64,000 nucleotides of DNA from CAYMAZ01 sp964388575 (GTDB lineage: Bacteria; Bacteroidota; Bacteroidia; Bacteroidales; DTU049): contig CAYMAZ010000006.1 in the NCBI GenBank assembly GCA_964388575.1, positions 1 through 64,000 on the forward strand, written 5' to 3'. The translations under genes and the position numbers were made by a program. This document shows, piece by piece, positions 32,988 to 41,896 of this stretch. The stretch's first letter is position 1. Every line of letters begins with the position of its first letter. The notes below the pieces were generated by a model that made no database searches, was not told the DNA's origin, and saw only the letters and a program-made list of their open reading frames with translations.

Positions 32988-34208
32988 ATGACAGAAAATC
33001 TTAGTAAACAAATGCTGGCCGACCGGGTTGTCAGAATGGAAGAGTCGGCTACACTGGCCATGGCCCGCATGGGAAGAGCTTTGCGAGAGCAGGGAATTGA
33101 TGTGATTACACTGAGTGTCGGAGAACCCGATTTTTTTACACCTGATTTTATTAAAAATGCTGCAAAAAAAGCCATAGATGAAAACTACAGTTTTTATTCA
33201 CCTGTGTGCGGTTATGCAGACCTGAAGAAAGCCATATCGAACAAACTAAAAAGAGATAATGGTCTTGAATATTCAGCGGATCAGATCATTGTTTCCAACG
33301 GTGCCAAACAGTCAATTGCTAATGTGCTTCTGGCAGTTATCAACCAGGGCGATGAAGTTGTTGTCCCGACCCCATATTGGGTAAGCTATTCGGAGCTGAT
33401 CAAACTTGCAGACGGAACCCCTGTTTACATTGATGCAACCATAGATCAGGACTTCAAGGTTACACCAGAGCAAATTGAAGCTGCCATCACACCAAAAACA
33501 AAAGCGTTTATTTTTTCATCTCCCTGCAATCCGACAGGGACGGTTTACAGTAGGAATGAGCTTAAAAAAATTGCTGAGGTTATCGGCAAGCATCCGGGGA
33601 TCATTGTCATCAGCGATGAGATTTACGAACATATTAATTTTGTTGGAAAACATGAAAGCATCGGACAGTTTGAAGAACTGAAAGATAGGGTTGTGACAAT
33701 TAACGGGGTTTCAAAGGCCTTTGCAATGCCAGGATGGAGGATCGGGTATATGGCTGCGCCCATGGAAATTGTCAAAGCATGTGACAAGATTCAGGGACAG
33801 GTAACTTCAGGTGCTTCCAGTATTGCCCAAAGAGCTGCACTTGCTGCAATTGAGAAGAATCCGGCAGATATATACGAGTTGAAGTGCATGCTCGATGCAT
33901 TCCTTGAACGCAGGGATCTGGTTGTATCAATGTTGAAACAAATACCTGGTCTTAAAGTCAATATTCCTGAAGGTGCATTTTATGTTTTTATCAACGTGGA
34001 AGGTTTTTATGGAAGAAGTGACGGAACAAAAACCATCATGAATGATAATGATTTATGTATGTATCTGCTTGACAAAGGGCATGTTGCCCTGGTTCCTGGC
34101 TCAGCTTTTGGTGACGGAAAATGTATTCGCATTTCCTATGCCACGTCTAAAGAGCAGCTTGTTGAGGCATGTAATAGGATTGCAGGAGCTTTACTGGACT
34201 TGAAATAA
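32988..34208 (+). CDS. Class I/II aminotransferase, probable aspartate aminotransferase
   Basis: The ~406-aa enzyme belongs to the PLP-dependent fold I aminotransferases, subgroup Ib. Motifs are LSVGEPDF near 42-49, SNGAKQSIANVL, PTPYWVSY, SPCNPTGTVY and the PLP lysine in NGVSKAFAMPGWRIGY. It would transfer amino groups between aspartate/glutamate and 2-oxo acids. No neighbour narrows the substrate. Start choice: ATG 32988 lies 27 bases after the promoter element. Confidence 0.9.
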   Translation: MTENLSKQMLADRVVRMEESATLAMARMGRALREQGIDVITLSVGEPDFFTPDFIKNAAKKAIDENYSFYSPVCGYADLKKAISNKLKRDNGLEYSADQIIVSNGAKQSIANVLLAVINQGDEVVVPTPYWVSYSELIKLADGTPVYIDATIDQDFKVTPEQIEAAITPKTKAFIFSSPCNPTGTVYSRNELKKIAEVIGKHPGIIVISDEIYEHINFVGKHESIGQFEELKDRVVTINGVSKAFAMPGWRIGYMAAPMEIVKACDKIQGQVTSGASSIAQRAALAAIEKNPADIYELKCMLDAFLERRDLVVSMLKQIPGLKVNIPEGAFYVFINVEGFYGRSDGTKTIMNDNDLCMYLLDKGHVALVPGSAFGDGKCIRISYATSKEQLVEACNRIAGALLDLK

Positions 34209-34224
34209 ATTCTCTGAATTCTGC

Positions 34225-35132
34225 TTAGGTGTTTCCTGTGTTGATCACAGGAGTTGTAGCATGATCAGAGCATAATACAACCAAAAGGTTACTTATAAAA
34301 GATGCTTTCTGTTCTGTTGTGAGTTCAGCAATTTTGTTGTCTTCCATCTGTTGCAGAGCCATTTCTACCATACTTACAGAACCTTCAACAATCTTTCTTC
34401 GTGCAGCAAGAATTGCCTGTGCCTGTTGTCTTTGCAGCATTACGGCAGCAATCTCAGGGGCATAAGAAAGATTTGAGATTCTGGCTTCCAGAATATCGAT
34501 ACCGACAATGTCAAGTCGTGCAAGAATTTCATCTGCCAGTGATTTATTGATTACTTCAGTTCCAGATCGAAGTGTAATGTTTTCCTTGTCATCTTCAAGA
34601 TTGTCATAAGGATACGAATGGGCAATTTTACGAAGTGCTGCTTCAGATTGAATTTTAACAAAATTCTGATATGATGTTTCCTGCTTTTCTTTTTTTATGC
34701 CGGTTTTAGCGTCTAATTCTTCACTTGCCTCAATGTTGAAAATGGCTCTGTATGTGTCAATCACTTTCCATACAACAACTGCGCTGATCAGAACCGGGTT
34801 GCCCATCTCGTCATTTACCTTAATAATGTTGGTTTCAAGATTTCGCACCCGCAGTGAAACCTTTTTTTAATGTAAAATGGATTCATCCAGAAAAAACCGT
34901 CCAGACTTACAGTCCCTTTATATTTCCCGAAGAAAACAAGAACCCTTGCCTGGTTGGGCTGAATTGTAAATAGACCAGTAAACCAAATAATCCCGGTTAA
35001 AAAGGCAAATAATGTCATTACTATCACAATGCCTTTTTGACTTGCTATAATCAGTAAGGGAGAGAATGTGAACAATATTCCAATAAACAGATGTAAAAAA
35101 CCATTTCTTCTTAAATTTCTGATTTGTTCCAT
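34225..35132 (-). pseudogene. SPFH/stomatin-like membrane protein split by a frameshift
   Basis: Two overlapping frames encode one protein. The N-terminal part (34815-35132) has a double hydrophobic segment (LHLFIGILFTFSPLLII, then VIVMTLFAFLTGIIWFTGLF) and FTIQPNQARVLVFFGKYKGT. The C-terminal part (from 34848 down to 34225) carries the SPFH domain (NIIKVNDEMGNPVLISAVVV, then DIVGIDILEARISNLSYAPE). The junction is a run of seven A at 34862-34868 (minus strand). One extra A gives IKKKVSLRVRNLE in a single frame, as in intact relatives. It may be broken, be a sequencing error, or be read by -1 slippage on A-AAA-AAA. Confidence 0.8.
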
Positions 35133-35172
35133 TTTCTGAAAAATTAAAATAACTAATAATCTTCATGTTTTT

Positions 35173-35180
35173 CAAAGGTA
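35173..35180 (-). promoter_or_regulatory. TAnnTTTG element (TACCTTTG) for the SPFH gene
   Basis: It lies 40 bases before the ATG at 35132 on the minus strand. Confidence 0.6.
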
Positions 35181-35214
35181 AGAATAAAATGGAATCTATC
35201 ATAGAAAAAATTCT

Positions 35215-35222
35215 TAAATTTG
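35215..35222 (+). promoter_or_regulatory. TAnnTTTG element (TAAATTTG) for the secreted protein gene
   Basis: It overlaps the earliest possible start at 35220 and so favours ATG 35253, which begins a signal peptide. Confidence 0.6.
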
Positions 35223-35252
35223 TTAACTTATAATGACTTAAAATCATACTGT

Positions 35253-36857
35253 ATGATCCGGATTCATCTGGTTAAACTTATAGTTCTGGGTATTCTGAAT
35301 CTTCCTTTCCTTTTAAATTCACAGACTGAAAATGAACAATTCAAAGTCAAATGGGGGCAACCAATTAAAATCAACAGGAAGTATCTGTTTGAAAATATTG
35401 TCACAATTGACAGGGACAACAACATTCACGTTTTGTATCGTGAATATTCCCGTAATATGGGAGGGTCCTCAAAATATCATCTTGCGAAGATCAATAGCAA
35501 TTTCGATTATACTTCGGGAAGGGAACTTGTCCTGCAGTGGGGAGTTTATCCTTTAAGCCTGCTTGAAGTCGTTGAAATTGGAGGGAAAGTATATGTTTTC
35601 ACATCTTATCAGGATACAAAACTCAAGGAAAAATATATTTTTCTGCATGAGTATGATGCATCAGTGATGACTGTTTCTGCCGGAAAAGAGATTGCAAAGA
35701 TGAGTTTTGAAGGTTTTAAAAGAAGTCAGTCCGGTGATTTTTCAGTCGTATATTCGGAAGACCGGAACAGCATCCTCGTATATTTCGAATTGCCATATGG
35801 AGATAATGATCCTGAAAGGTTTGGTGTAATTGCGTATGACAGGAATATGAATGTTATTTGGGAAAATACATTTGTACTGCCTTATCAGGCAGATAAATTC
35901 AGGCGGGAGCAACTGTTCCTGGGTAACAACGGTGAAATATTTTTAACAGGCAGAAAGTACCTTGAAAAAGATCCGGGGGTAAGAAGAGATCCGAAAAATT
36001 TTCAGTTCGTTTTGTTGCATACAGCAAACAATGGAAATGAACTCATTGAACATGTCATTGCCCTGAATGATTATTATATTACAGATTTAACAGCAGCAAT
36101 GACTAAGCAAAATGATATTATATGCACTGGTTTTTTTTCTGAAAAGCAAAAAAGCTTTTCAATAAAGGGCGTTTTTTACATTTTGATTGATGATATTACC
36201 AAAACCAAAACTGTTGAGACAGTAAAAGTTTTTGATTATGAATTTATTACAGAGGGTCTGACAGAGAGACAACGGAAAAGGTCAGATAAAAATCTTGCTA
36301 AAGGAAGAAATATTGAAATGCCTGATTTTGAATTCAGAGATATCATTTTAAAAGAAAACGGAGGCGTTTTGCTGACAGCAGAACAATTTTTTGTTCGGGT
36401 TGTGTCAACCACTGATAGCAGAACAGGAATGATCACCTATACGTATTATTATTACTATAATGACATTATTGTTGTGGACATTGATTCAGACGGGACAATC
36501 AACTGGACAGTCAAGATTCCGAAAACTCAGCTTTCTTCAAATGATAATGGGTTTTATTCATCATTCTTGATGGCAGTACACAGGGACAAAATGTATATGA
36601 TTTTTAATGATCATCTGGCCAATGTGAATAATACAACTCAATTTCAAAAAATGACATCAACCCGAAGTAAAAGAAATATTGCAGCTTCTATTGTAACAAT
36701 TGAAAGAGACGGAACATGGAAAAAACAGATGTTGTTTCCTTTCAGTGAGCCAGGCCTGCACTTCCTTCCGAAATATTCCATGCAGCTTACTGAAGATGAA
36801 ATTTTACTGTATTGTTATTATCGAGGAAGCAACAGATTCGGTAAATTTGCATTATAA
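35253..36857 (+). CDS. Secreted protein of unknown function
   Basis: From ATG 35253 the ~534-aa product starts with a signal peptide (MIRIHLVKLIVLGILNLPFL, then LNSQ). The body is rich in beta-strand-like segments with alternating hydrophobics (IVTIDRDNNIHVLYREYS, FGVIAYDRNMNVIWENTF, DIIVVDIDSDGTINWTVKIP), suggesting a beta-propeller. It has no T9SS sorting domain at the C-terminus (ending RGSNRFGKFAL) and no family I recognise. It is transcribed alone from its own promoter, divergent from the SPFH gene. Confidence 0.7.
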   Translation: MIRIHLVKLIVLGILNLPFLLNSQTENEQFKVKWGQPIKINRKYLFENIVTIDRDNNIHVLYREYSRNMGGSSKYHLAKINSNFDYTSGRELVLQWGVYPLSLLEVVEIGGKVYVFTSYQDTKLKEKYIFLHEYDASVMTVSAGKEIAKMSFEGFKRSQSGDFSVVYSEDRNSILVYFELPYGDNDPERFGVIAYDRNMNVIWENTFVLPYQADKFRREQLFLGNNGEIFLTGRKYLEKDPGVRRDPKNFQFVLLHTANNGNELIEHVIALNDYYITDLTAAMTKQNDIICTGFFSEKQKSFSIKGVFYILIDDITKTKTVETVKVFDYEFITEGLTERQRKRSDKNLAKGRNIEMPDFEFRDIILKENGGVLLTAEQFFVRVVSTTDSRTGMITYTYYYYYNDIIVVDIDSDGTINWTVKIPKTQLSSNDNGFYSSFLMAVHRDKMYMIFNDHLANVNNTTQFQKMTSTRSKRNIAASIVTIERDGTWKKQMLFPFSEPGLHFLPKYSMQLTEDEILLYCYYRGSNRFGKFAL

Positions 36858-36917
36858 GAAATAACAATACACCCTGATACTGGAAAAACAATTCAGGAGT
36901 AAAATAAAAAGACAATG

Positions 36918-37508
36918 TTATTTTAAGTACTTAGGCAAAACCTTTGCAAACGTTTTTCCGGCAAGTGCATAAGCTTCAACAATACGGCTGCCTGTATCAA
37001 AAGCAGCTGAGCCCCTGGCTTTGATTATGTCAAAGACTGCAATAGGGTTGTTCTGGTTTGATCGTTCATAAAATGACACCTTTAGACTGACATAGGCATA
37101 GGAACTGGTGACCCCTACATTAAATCCCGGTTCAGTGAAGTAAGTGTTGACAACCATGATGAATTTTGATTCAGTTCTGTCGAAATCAATGAATAAACCA
37201 GATGATTTTGAATATTTGTTAAAAAGTTCAATAAATTTTGGTTCAAATCGTTTTGATCTGTCCTGAACCCATAGACCATGCCATCTTTGTCCCCCGTCTC
37301 CATCTTTTGAGTCAGCTTCTTTCATTTTCTGGGCAACATAATCTTTTTCTGTCATTTTACCTACGGTCATGTCATCATAGGTAAAACGAACTTCAATAAT
37401 TTCTTCCCCTTTGAGAGGAGAGAGGTCGCCGCTCATAAGTTTGATTTTCTGTGAAAAGCTAAAAAATGCAATACAGATTGCAAAACCAAATAATAATAAT
37501 TTTTTCAT
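36918..37508 (-). CDS. Secreted or periplasmic protein of unknown function
   Basis: The 196-aa product has a signal peptide (MKKLLLFGFAICIAFFSFSQ) and a mature part containing EEIIEVRFTYDDMTVGKMTE, RWHGLWVQDRSKRFEPKFIE and a C-terminal ARGSAAFDTGSRIVEAYALA. The pattern (two YVSLKVSFYE-like strands and a helix at the end) recurs in Bacteroidota secreted proteins that I cannot assign. It has a TAAGTTTG promoter element upstream and stands alone. Confidence 0.65.
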   Translation of the reverse strand: MKKLLLFGFAICIAFFSFSQKIKLMSGDLSPLKGEEIIEVRFTYDDMTVGKMTEKDYVAQKMKEADSKDGDGGQRWHGLWVQDRSKRFEPKFIELFNKYSKSSGLFIDFDRTESKFIMVVNTYFTEPGFNVGVTSSYAYVSLKVSFYERSNQNNPIAVFDIIKARGSAAFDTGSRIVEAYALAGKTFAKVLPKYLK

Positions 37509-37529
37509 ATGATTGTTTTTTTGTTTTTA

Positions 37530-37537
37530 CAAACTTA
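37530..37537 (-). promoter_or_regulatory. TAnnTTTG element (TAAGTTTG) for the 196-aa secreted protein
   Basis: It lies 21 bases before the start codon at 37508 on the minus strand. Confidence 0.6.
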
Positions 37538-37600
37538 CTATTTATTGTGAATTGTGTATTCTTCTCATCAGAAATTTTTTAACATATTTACAAACATTAT

Positions 37601-38314
37601 TTACTTGTGAAACCCGATTTCAAGACCAATGCGCCATGAAGGAAGTTGTGAAAAGTCTTTGCTTTTGTCAAACAAATCAGTCAGTCTGTAGCCTGCGTAA
37701 ATGACGTATCTGTTAAAACCCAGTCTGCCCATGAGCCCGTATTGAAAATCTTCGATATATTTCAGGTCTTTGTACCAAATTTTTATTTTGTTCCCCGATT
37801 CATTGACATCCTGTATAAATCGTTGTTTCGTGAAATTATAGCCAGCAAAAATCCCGAGATCCAGAAAATTTCCAATGTACATCCCTCGCCGTTTATCAAA
37901 ATTAATTCTTAGAAACCATGTTGCATTCAGATCATTGAGAATAAAGATTTCTTTCTGATGCAAAATGCTGTCGTGCACATTTTTACCCGGAACCTGTTTG
38001 ATTCTGAAGCGGTTGTTGCTGATTTCTGCATTCAAGCCTGTTGAAAGGTAATTGTTTATTCTGAAAATATGTCTGTGCCCGAGTATCAGGCTACTGGAGT
38101 AGAAAGGTTGAGTTTGGGCTTCATTTTTCTCTAGTGTCGGGTTAAAACTTAAATTGAAATAGAAATGATTGAAATATTTGCAGTTTGGCCCTTTCAAGGG
38201 TTTCTCTGTACTTTTTGTCACAGTCTCCTGCATCACAAAATCCTGAGAATAGGAAATTAATGAAGTGCATAGAATGAGTATAAAAGTAAATGCGGCGGTT
38301 TGAATGTGGTTCAT
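37601..38314 (-). CDS. Outer-membrane beta-barrel-like protein
   Basis: The 237-aa product has a signal peptide (ending near SLISYSQ) and alternating amphipathic strands with aromatic ends (FYFNLSFNPTLEKN, YLSTGLNAEISNNRFRI, MYIGNFLDLGIFAGYNF, YVIYAGYRLTDLF, WRIGLEIGFHK), ending in a C-terminal strand as in outer-membrane barrels. It follows the S8 peptidase gene after four bases, so the two are one operon. The function is unknown; partnership with the peptidase is inferred. Confidence 0.65.
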   Translation of the reverse strand: MNHIQTAAFTFILILCTSLISYSQDFVMQETVTKSTEKPLKGPNCKYFNHFYFNLSFNPTLEKNEAQTQPFYSSSLILGHRHIFRINNYLSTGLNAEISNNRFRIKQVPGKNVHDSILHQKEIFILNDLNATWFLRINFDKRRGMYIGNFLDLGIFAGYNFTKQRFIQDVNESGNKIKIWYKDLKYIEDFQYGLMGRLGFNRYVIYAGYRLTDLFDKSKDFSQLPSWRIGLEIGFHK

Positions 38315-38318
38315 TTGA

Positions 38319-39890
38319 CTATTGAATTTTATGGTTGAATGTAAATCCTCTGAAGTGTAACTGAAGTTCAGTCAATTCAGATGAAATGAATGGTTTCTGT
38401 AACATCAGGGAGTGCTGATTCACCTGAATGATACCACAGTCGCTGATGATTCCCTTTGTATCAGACCATGCATAAAACATATAACCATCATACAGTCCGT
38501 AGGACGAAATATTGCTGTCGAGATTTAGACTTTCATTGATCTGAATCAAAAATTGCCCTTCTTCCTCAGTGACAGAAAATGTTGGAAGAGTTTCGGGCTG
38601 ATTTCCTGTCAGAACAACTGATGCCTGAGGAATACCATAGCCGTGGCTGTAGTCAAAATAGGGATAAAGGTGTCCTGATTGTTCAATCAGGTTTTTGAGT
38701 TCAATAGCATTGCAATCAGGGTGCATCTGACGTGTACATGCTGCAAAACCGGCAACAAGCGGGCTGGCAAATGATGTTCCGAATGCAGTCGTCAGACCTG
38801 TCTTTCCTGCAACAGTGGCTTGCCCATAAGCTGAGACATTTGGTTTGCGCCTGAAATCAGAAGTGGGCCCCACAGAGCTGAAATTTATCTTGTAACCTGT
38901 TGAGGGATTGATGCCACCGACTGTCAGGATGCTGTCTGCATCCGCTGGAGCACCAATAATTGTCCAATTATTATCACCTTCATTTCCGGCTGCATTAACG
39001 ACCAGTATCCCTTTTGATGCTGCAGTGTTTGCCATTCTACTTACAAAAGATGATTGACCATCCATTTGATAAGGAAAGTATCGATGATACGTGTACCCAA
39101 GCGAGCTGTTTACAATATGCGCTCCGTTTTTGTCAGCCCATTCCAGTGCTGCAGCCCAGTTGACTTCTTCGGAATATGGTTCAGTATTCTTCTCTGTTCG
39201 GGCTAGCAAAAACTCGGATCCGGTAGCCAAACCCATTTTTTTTCCTTCGAATATTCCTGCTATCACAGCGAGCACCATTCTGCCATGTGCATTATATCCG
39301 TAAACAAAATCACGTTTCTTAACAAAATCAAAGGTTTTTATGATGCGTCCTTCTTTTCTCAAATGTTCGAAAGCAGGATGTGTGTCTACCTGTGGAAACC
39401 CTGCATCAAATACTGCTACTCTGACACCTTTGCCATCGATGCCTGATTCTTCAAAAAGATTACCCTGCATGACAAGAAGCTGATTTTTTAAAATGATGAA
39501 ATCATTCAGTTCTGAAGTATCATCATATTCACATATTATGAAACTCTGATCAATCGGAATAATTTCTTTCACAAATGGAAGCTGTTTAATGAGTTCAAGA
39601 CTTTCAGCACCGGCCCAGATACTGAGTGCATTCATCCAGCGAACAGAATATGAAACAGAATCTGAAAGACATGAAACTTGGGATATATAACCTTCATTTA
39701 CGGGAAAATCACTGATATCATATAAATCATAGTTTAAGGAAAGTCTTCTTTCAATGGCCATGGGGTCAAAATATGCATATGGATCAAATTCACTTCCTTT
39801 TTTATCGGTAAAAACGACCCAGTGGGTTTGGGCCTGACCATTTAAAATCCCAAATGTTATTAAAAAAAACAGTAGTTTTACACGTTTCAT
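38319..39890 (-). CDS. S8 family subtilisin-like serine protease
   Basis: The 523-aa secreted protease has a signal peptide (MKRVKLLFFLITFGILNGQA), an N-terminal propeptide-like region to about 145, and the subtilisin catalytic triad: D162 in VAVFDAGFP, H202 in NAHGRMV and S373 in GTSFASP, with the oxyanion-hole Asn in NAAGNEGD. The C-terminal ~100 residues form a beta domain without a T9SS sorting motif. It is in an operon with the 237-aa barrel-like gene and divergent from nth, with abutting promoters. Confidence 0.9.
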   Translation of the reverse strand: MKRVKLLFFLITFGILNGQAQTHWVVFTDKKGSEFDPYAYFDPMAIERRLSLNYDLYDISDFPVNEGYISQVSCLSDSVSYSVRWMNALSIWAGAESLELIKQLPFVKEIIPIDQSFIICEYDDTSELNDFIILKNQLLVMQGNLFEESGIDGKGVRVAVFDAGFPQVDTHPAFEHLRKEGRIIKTFDFVKKRDFVYGYNAHGRMVLAVIAGIFEGKKMGLATGSEFLLARTEKNTEPYSEEVNWAAALEWADKNGAHIVNSSLGYTYHRYFPYQMDGQSSFVSRMANTAASKGILVVNAAGNEGDNNWTIIGAPADADSILTVGGINPSTGYKINFSSVGPTSDFRRKPNVSAYGQATVAGKTGLTTAFGTSFASPLVAGFAACTRQMHPDCNAIELKNLIEQSGHLYPYFDYSHGYGIPQASVVLTGNQPETLPTFSVTEEEGQFLIQINESLNLDSNISSYGLYDGYMFYAWSDTKGIISDCGIIQVNQHSLMLQKPFISSELTELQLHFRGFTFNHKIQ

Positions 39891-39901
39891 AATCGTCGTA
39901 T

Positions 39902-39909
39902 TAACTTTG
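39902..39909 (+). promoter_or_regulatory. TAnnTTTG element (TAACTTTG) for nth
   Basis: It lies 16 bases before the nth ATG at 39926 and directly abuts the opposite -7 element of the S8 protease gene. Confidence 0.65.
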
Positions 39910-39940
39910 CAAATATAAAATTTTCATGAACAGAAAACAA
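39910..39940 (-). promoter_or_regulatory. Promoter of the S8 protease operon
   Basis: On the minus strand TTG (39940-39938) and TATATTTG (39917-39910) are exactly 20 bases apart. The element overlaps the start of nth and abuts the nth -7 box. Confidence 0.75.
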
Positions 39941-40582
39941 AAACTTGCATATATAATTGAATTTTTTGAGCAGAATATGCCTAAACCGGAGACAGAGCTT
40001 CACTATAAGAATGAATATGAACTTGCTGTAGCGGTTATCTTGTCTGCACAATGTACTGACAAAAGAGTGAACATGATTACACCTCAGTTGTTTAAACATA
40101 TACCTGGATTTTCTGACATGGCTGAAAAATCAGCTGAAGAAATTTTTGTTTACATTAAAAGTTGTTCCTATCCCAATAATAAAGCCAAACACCTGGCAGC
40201 ACTGGCCCGAAAAGTCACAGATGAATTTGGAGGCAAACTTCCCCGTGATGTTGAAACACTGATGACACTGCCCGGAATCGGTCGTAAGACAGCACATGTG
40301 CTCTTGTCAGTGTTGCAGAATGAATCTGTTCTGGCTGTTGATACTCATGTTTTCAGGGTCTCCCACAGGCTGGGATTAGTTAACTCAAAGGCAACAACAC
40401 CCCTGGCCGTGGAAAGACAAATTGTGGAAATTGTGAAGGATAGGGGAATATTGTCGAGATTGCATCACTGGCTTATTTTGCATGGCAGATATGTATGCAT
40501 AGCCCGAAAGCCAATGTGTAATGAATGTGGTTTGAAGGAATATTGCAATTTTTTCAGGAAAAGTGAAAAGAAGAATCTATAA
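39926..40582 (+). CDS. nth: Endonuclease III
   Basis: The 218-aa base-excision repair glycosylase/AP-lyase removes oxidised pyrimidines. Seen are the helix-hairpin-helix LPGIGRKTAHVLLS near 113-126 with the catalytic Lys, the catalytic Asp in AVDTHVFRVSHRLGL, and the C-terminal 4Fe-4S cluster ligands spaced C-x6-C-x2-C-x5-C (CIARKPMCNECGLKEYC). It is intact and of normal length. Its 3' end overlaps the convergent AraC-family gene by six bases. Confidence 0.96.
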   Translation: MNRKQKLAYIIEFFEQNMPKPETELHYKNEYELAVAVILSAQCTDKRVNMITPQLFKHIPGFSDMAEKSAEEIFVYIKSCSYPNNKAKHLAALARKVTDEFGGKLPRDVETLMTLPGIGRKTAHVLLSVLQNESVLAVDTHVFRVSHRLGLVNSKATTPLAVERQIVEIVKDRGILSRLHHWLILHGRYVCIARKPMCNECGLKEYCNFFRKSEKKNL

Positions 40583-41734
40583 CACTTCATCTTTAAGCTT
40601 TCTGAAATATTCAGAGGGCGTTTGACCTGTTTGTCTTCGGAATACTTTATGAAATGTATCTGAGGAATCAAAGCCAAGTTTAAGTGAAAGTTCTTCCAAA
40701 TTTGTCTTTTTATTGTTCATCTCAGCTTCCTTCATCATTTCAGTCGCATCCTCAATTCTGTAAGTGTTGATGAGGGTTCTGAAATTTGTGCCAAACTCTC
40801 TGTTAATAAATTTTGTGAGTACAATCCTGTCTACCTGCAGATGTTTGCAAAAATCAAATAGGGAAATATTGGTACTTCTATGTGGATGATAGGTTTGGAT
40901 AAACTCTTCGAACTGTTCTCTGGTGAGATGACCGTTTTCATGATCAGGTGACACAGCAGTTGCCCCCAGACTGTAAATTTCTGCTTGTCTGAAGCCATTG
41001 AGTCCGAGAAACCAGAAAAATATGGCAAATGATAGGTATGAGATTGTCAGAAGAACTGGGTTTTCATTCACAATTTTGCTTTCCATGAGATAGATAATTA
41101 CAAAAAAGACAATTAAAGGCACTAAAAAAGCAAATATTGTTCTGATCCATTTCAATTCCTTTGTTGACGTGTCGGGGAAAATATCCTGAATTTTTCTGGA
41201 ATGGTTCCGGATCTGCTTTAAAGATAATAAGAAATACATTAATCCGAGCAACCCAAAGATCATTTCTGCAATGATGTATATGATTTTTCCAACATAAAAC
41301 AAAGAGCTTTCTTTTTCATTTAAATCAAGCAAATAAGAGACAAACCGTATTTCTTCATCTTTGTTCATAAAGATTTTCTGAATAACAAGAAAAATCAGTA
41401 AAAAAAGAAACGGAATTAAAAAATGGATATAAATCTTTCTGAAGTTTTTCACACTCAGTTTAGGTTCTCTGGTGAGTGAAATGATGTAAATATAAAATAA
41501 TGGGAATAAAATCAGAGAGATGCCTGCATGAAAAGGATAAAACACTGAAAATACTTTAATATTACCTGAAAACTTGGCGTAGACGAGCATATAGGTTACG
41601 GATACTGCAAGCATGAAAAAAATCAGATAAACACGCGCCCTGTTCCTGCGGATCCCGTCAAATAAATAGGCAATAGCCCACAAAATCGGGATAAAAATAG
41701 CAATCGCAAGTGATATGGTCTGAACGTCTGACAT
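40577..41734 (-). CDS. Membrane-bound AraC-family transcriptional regulator
   Basis: From ATG 41734 (MSDVQTISLAIAIFIPILWA) the ~385-aa product has seven or eight transmembrane helices in its first ~260 residues and a C-terminal AraC-type double helix-turn-helix (HLQVDRIVLTKFINREFGTN, then FRTLINTYRIEDATEMM and LGFDSSDTFHKVFRRQTGQT). Such proteins are thought to sense a membrane or external signal and bind DNA directly. The target genes are unknown. The longer start at 41785 is possible but less likely. Confidence 0.85.
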   Translation of the reverse strand: MSDVQTISLAIAIFIPILWAIAYLFDGIRRNRARVYLIFFMLAVSVTYMLVYAKFSGNIKVFSVFYPFHAGISLILFPLFYIYIISLTREPKLSVKNFRKIYIHFLIPFLFLLIFLVIQKIFMNKDEEIRFVSYLLDLNEKESSLFYVGKIIYIIAEMIFGLLGLMYFLLSLKQIRNHSRKIQDIFPDTSTKELKWIRTIFAFLVPLIVFFVIIYLMESKIVNENPVLLTISYLSFAIFFWFLGLNGFRQAEIYSLGATAVSPDHENGHLTREQFEEFIQTYHPHRSTNISLFDFCKHLQVDRIVLTKFINREFGTNFRTLINTYRIEDATEMMKEAEMNNKKTNLEELSLKLGFDSSDTFHKVFRRQTGQTPSEYFRKLKDEVL

Positions 41735-41864
41735 TGAAAATTGTAAATAGATCAGTTCTATGCAAAATAACATGAAGTTATTCAATTAAGCAAAAAAAAA
41801 TGCAACTCTTTCCTTGGAAAAGTTTAAAAGAGATGATTCAGCTTTATTTATCCACTGGTTATTG

Positions 41865-41872
41865 TATTTTTG
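41865..41872 (+). promoter_or_regulatory. TAnnTTTG element (TATTTTTG) for the ADP-ribosylglycohydrolase
   Basis: It lies 24 bases before the ATG at 41897. Confidence 0.6.
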
Positions 41873-41896
41873 TAGCGAAAAAAAAATATTGAAAAA

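Noticed and set aside
34918..35247. Minus-strand frame of 109 codons over the SPFH gene
   Set aside because: It is a shadow of the SPFH N-terminal region in another frame, with no family features.
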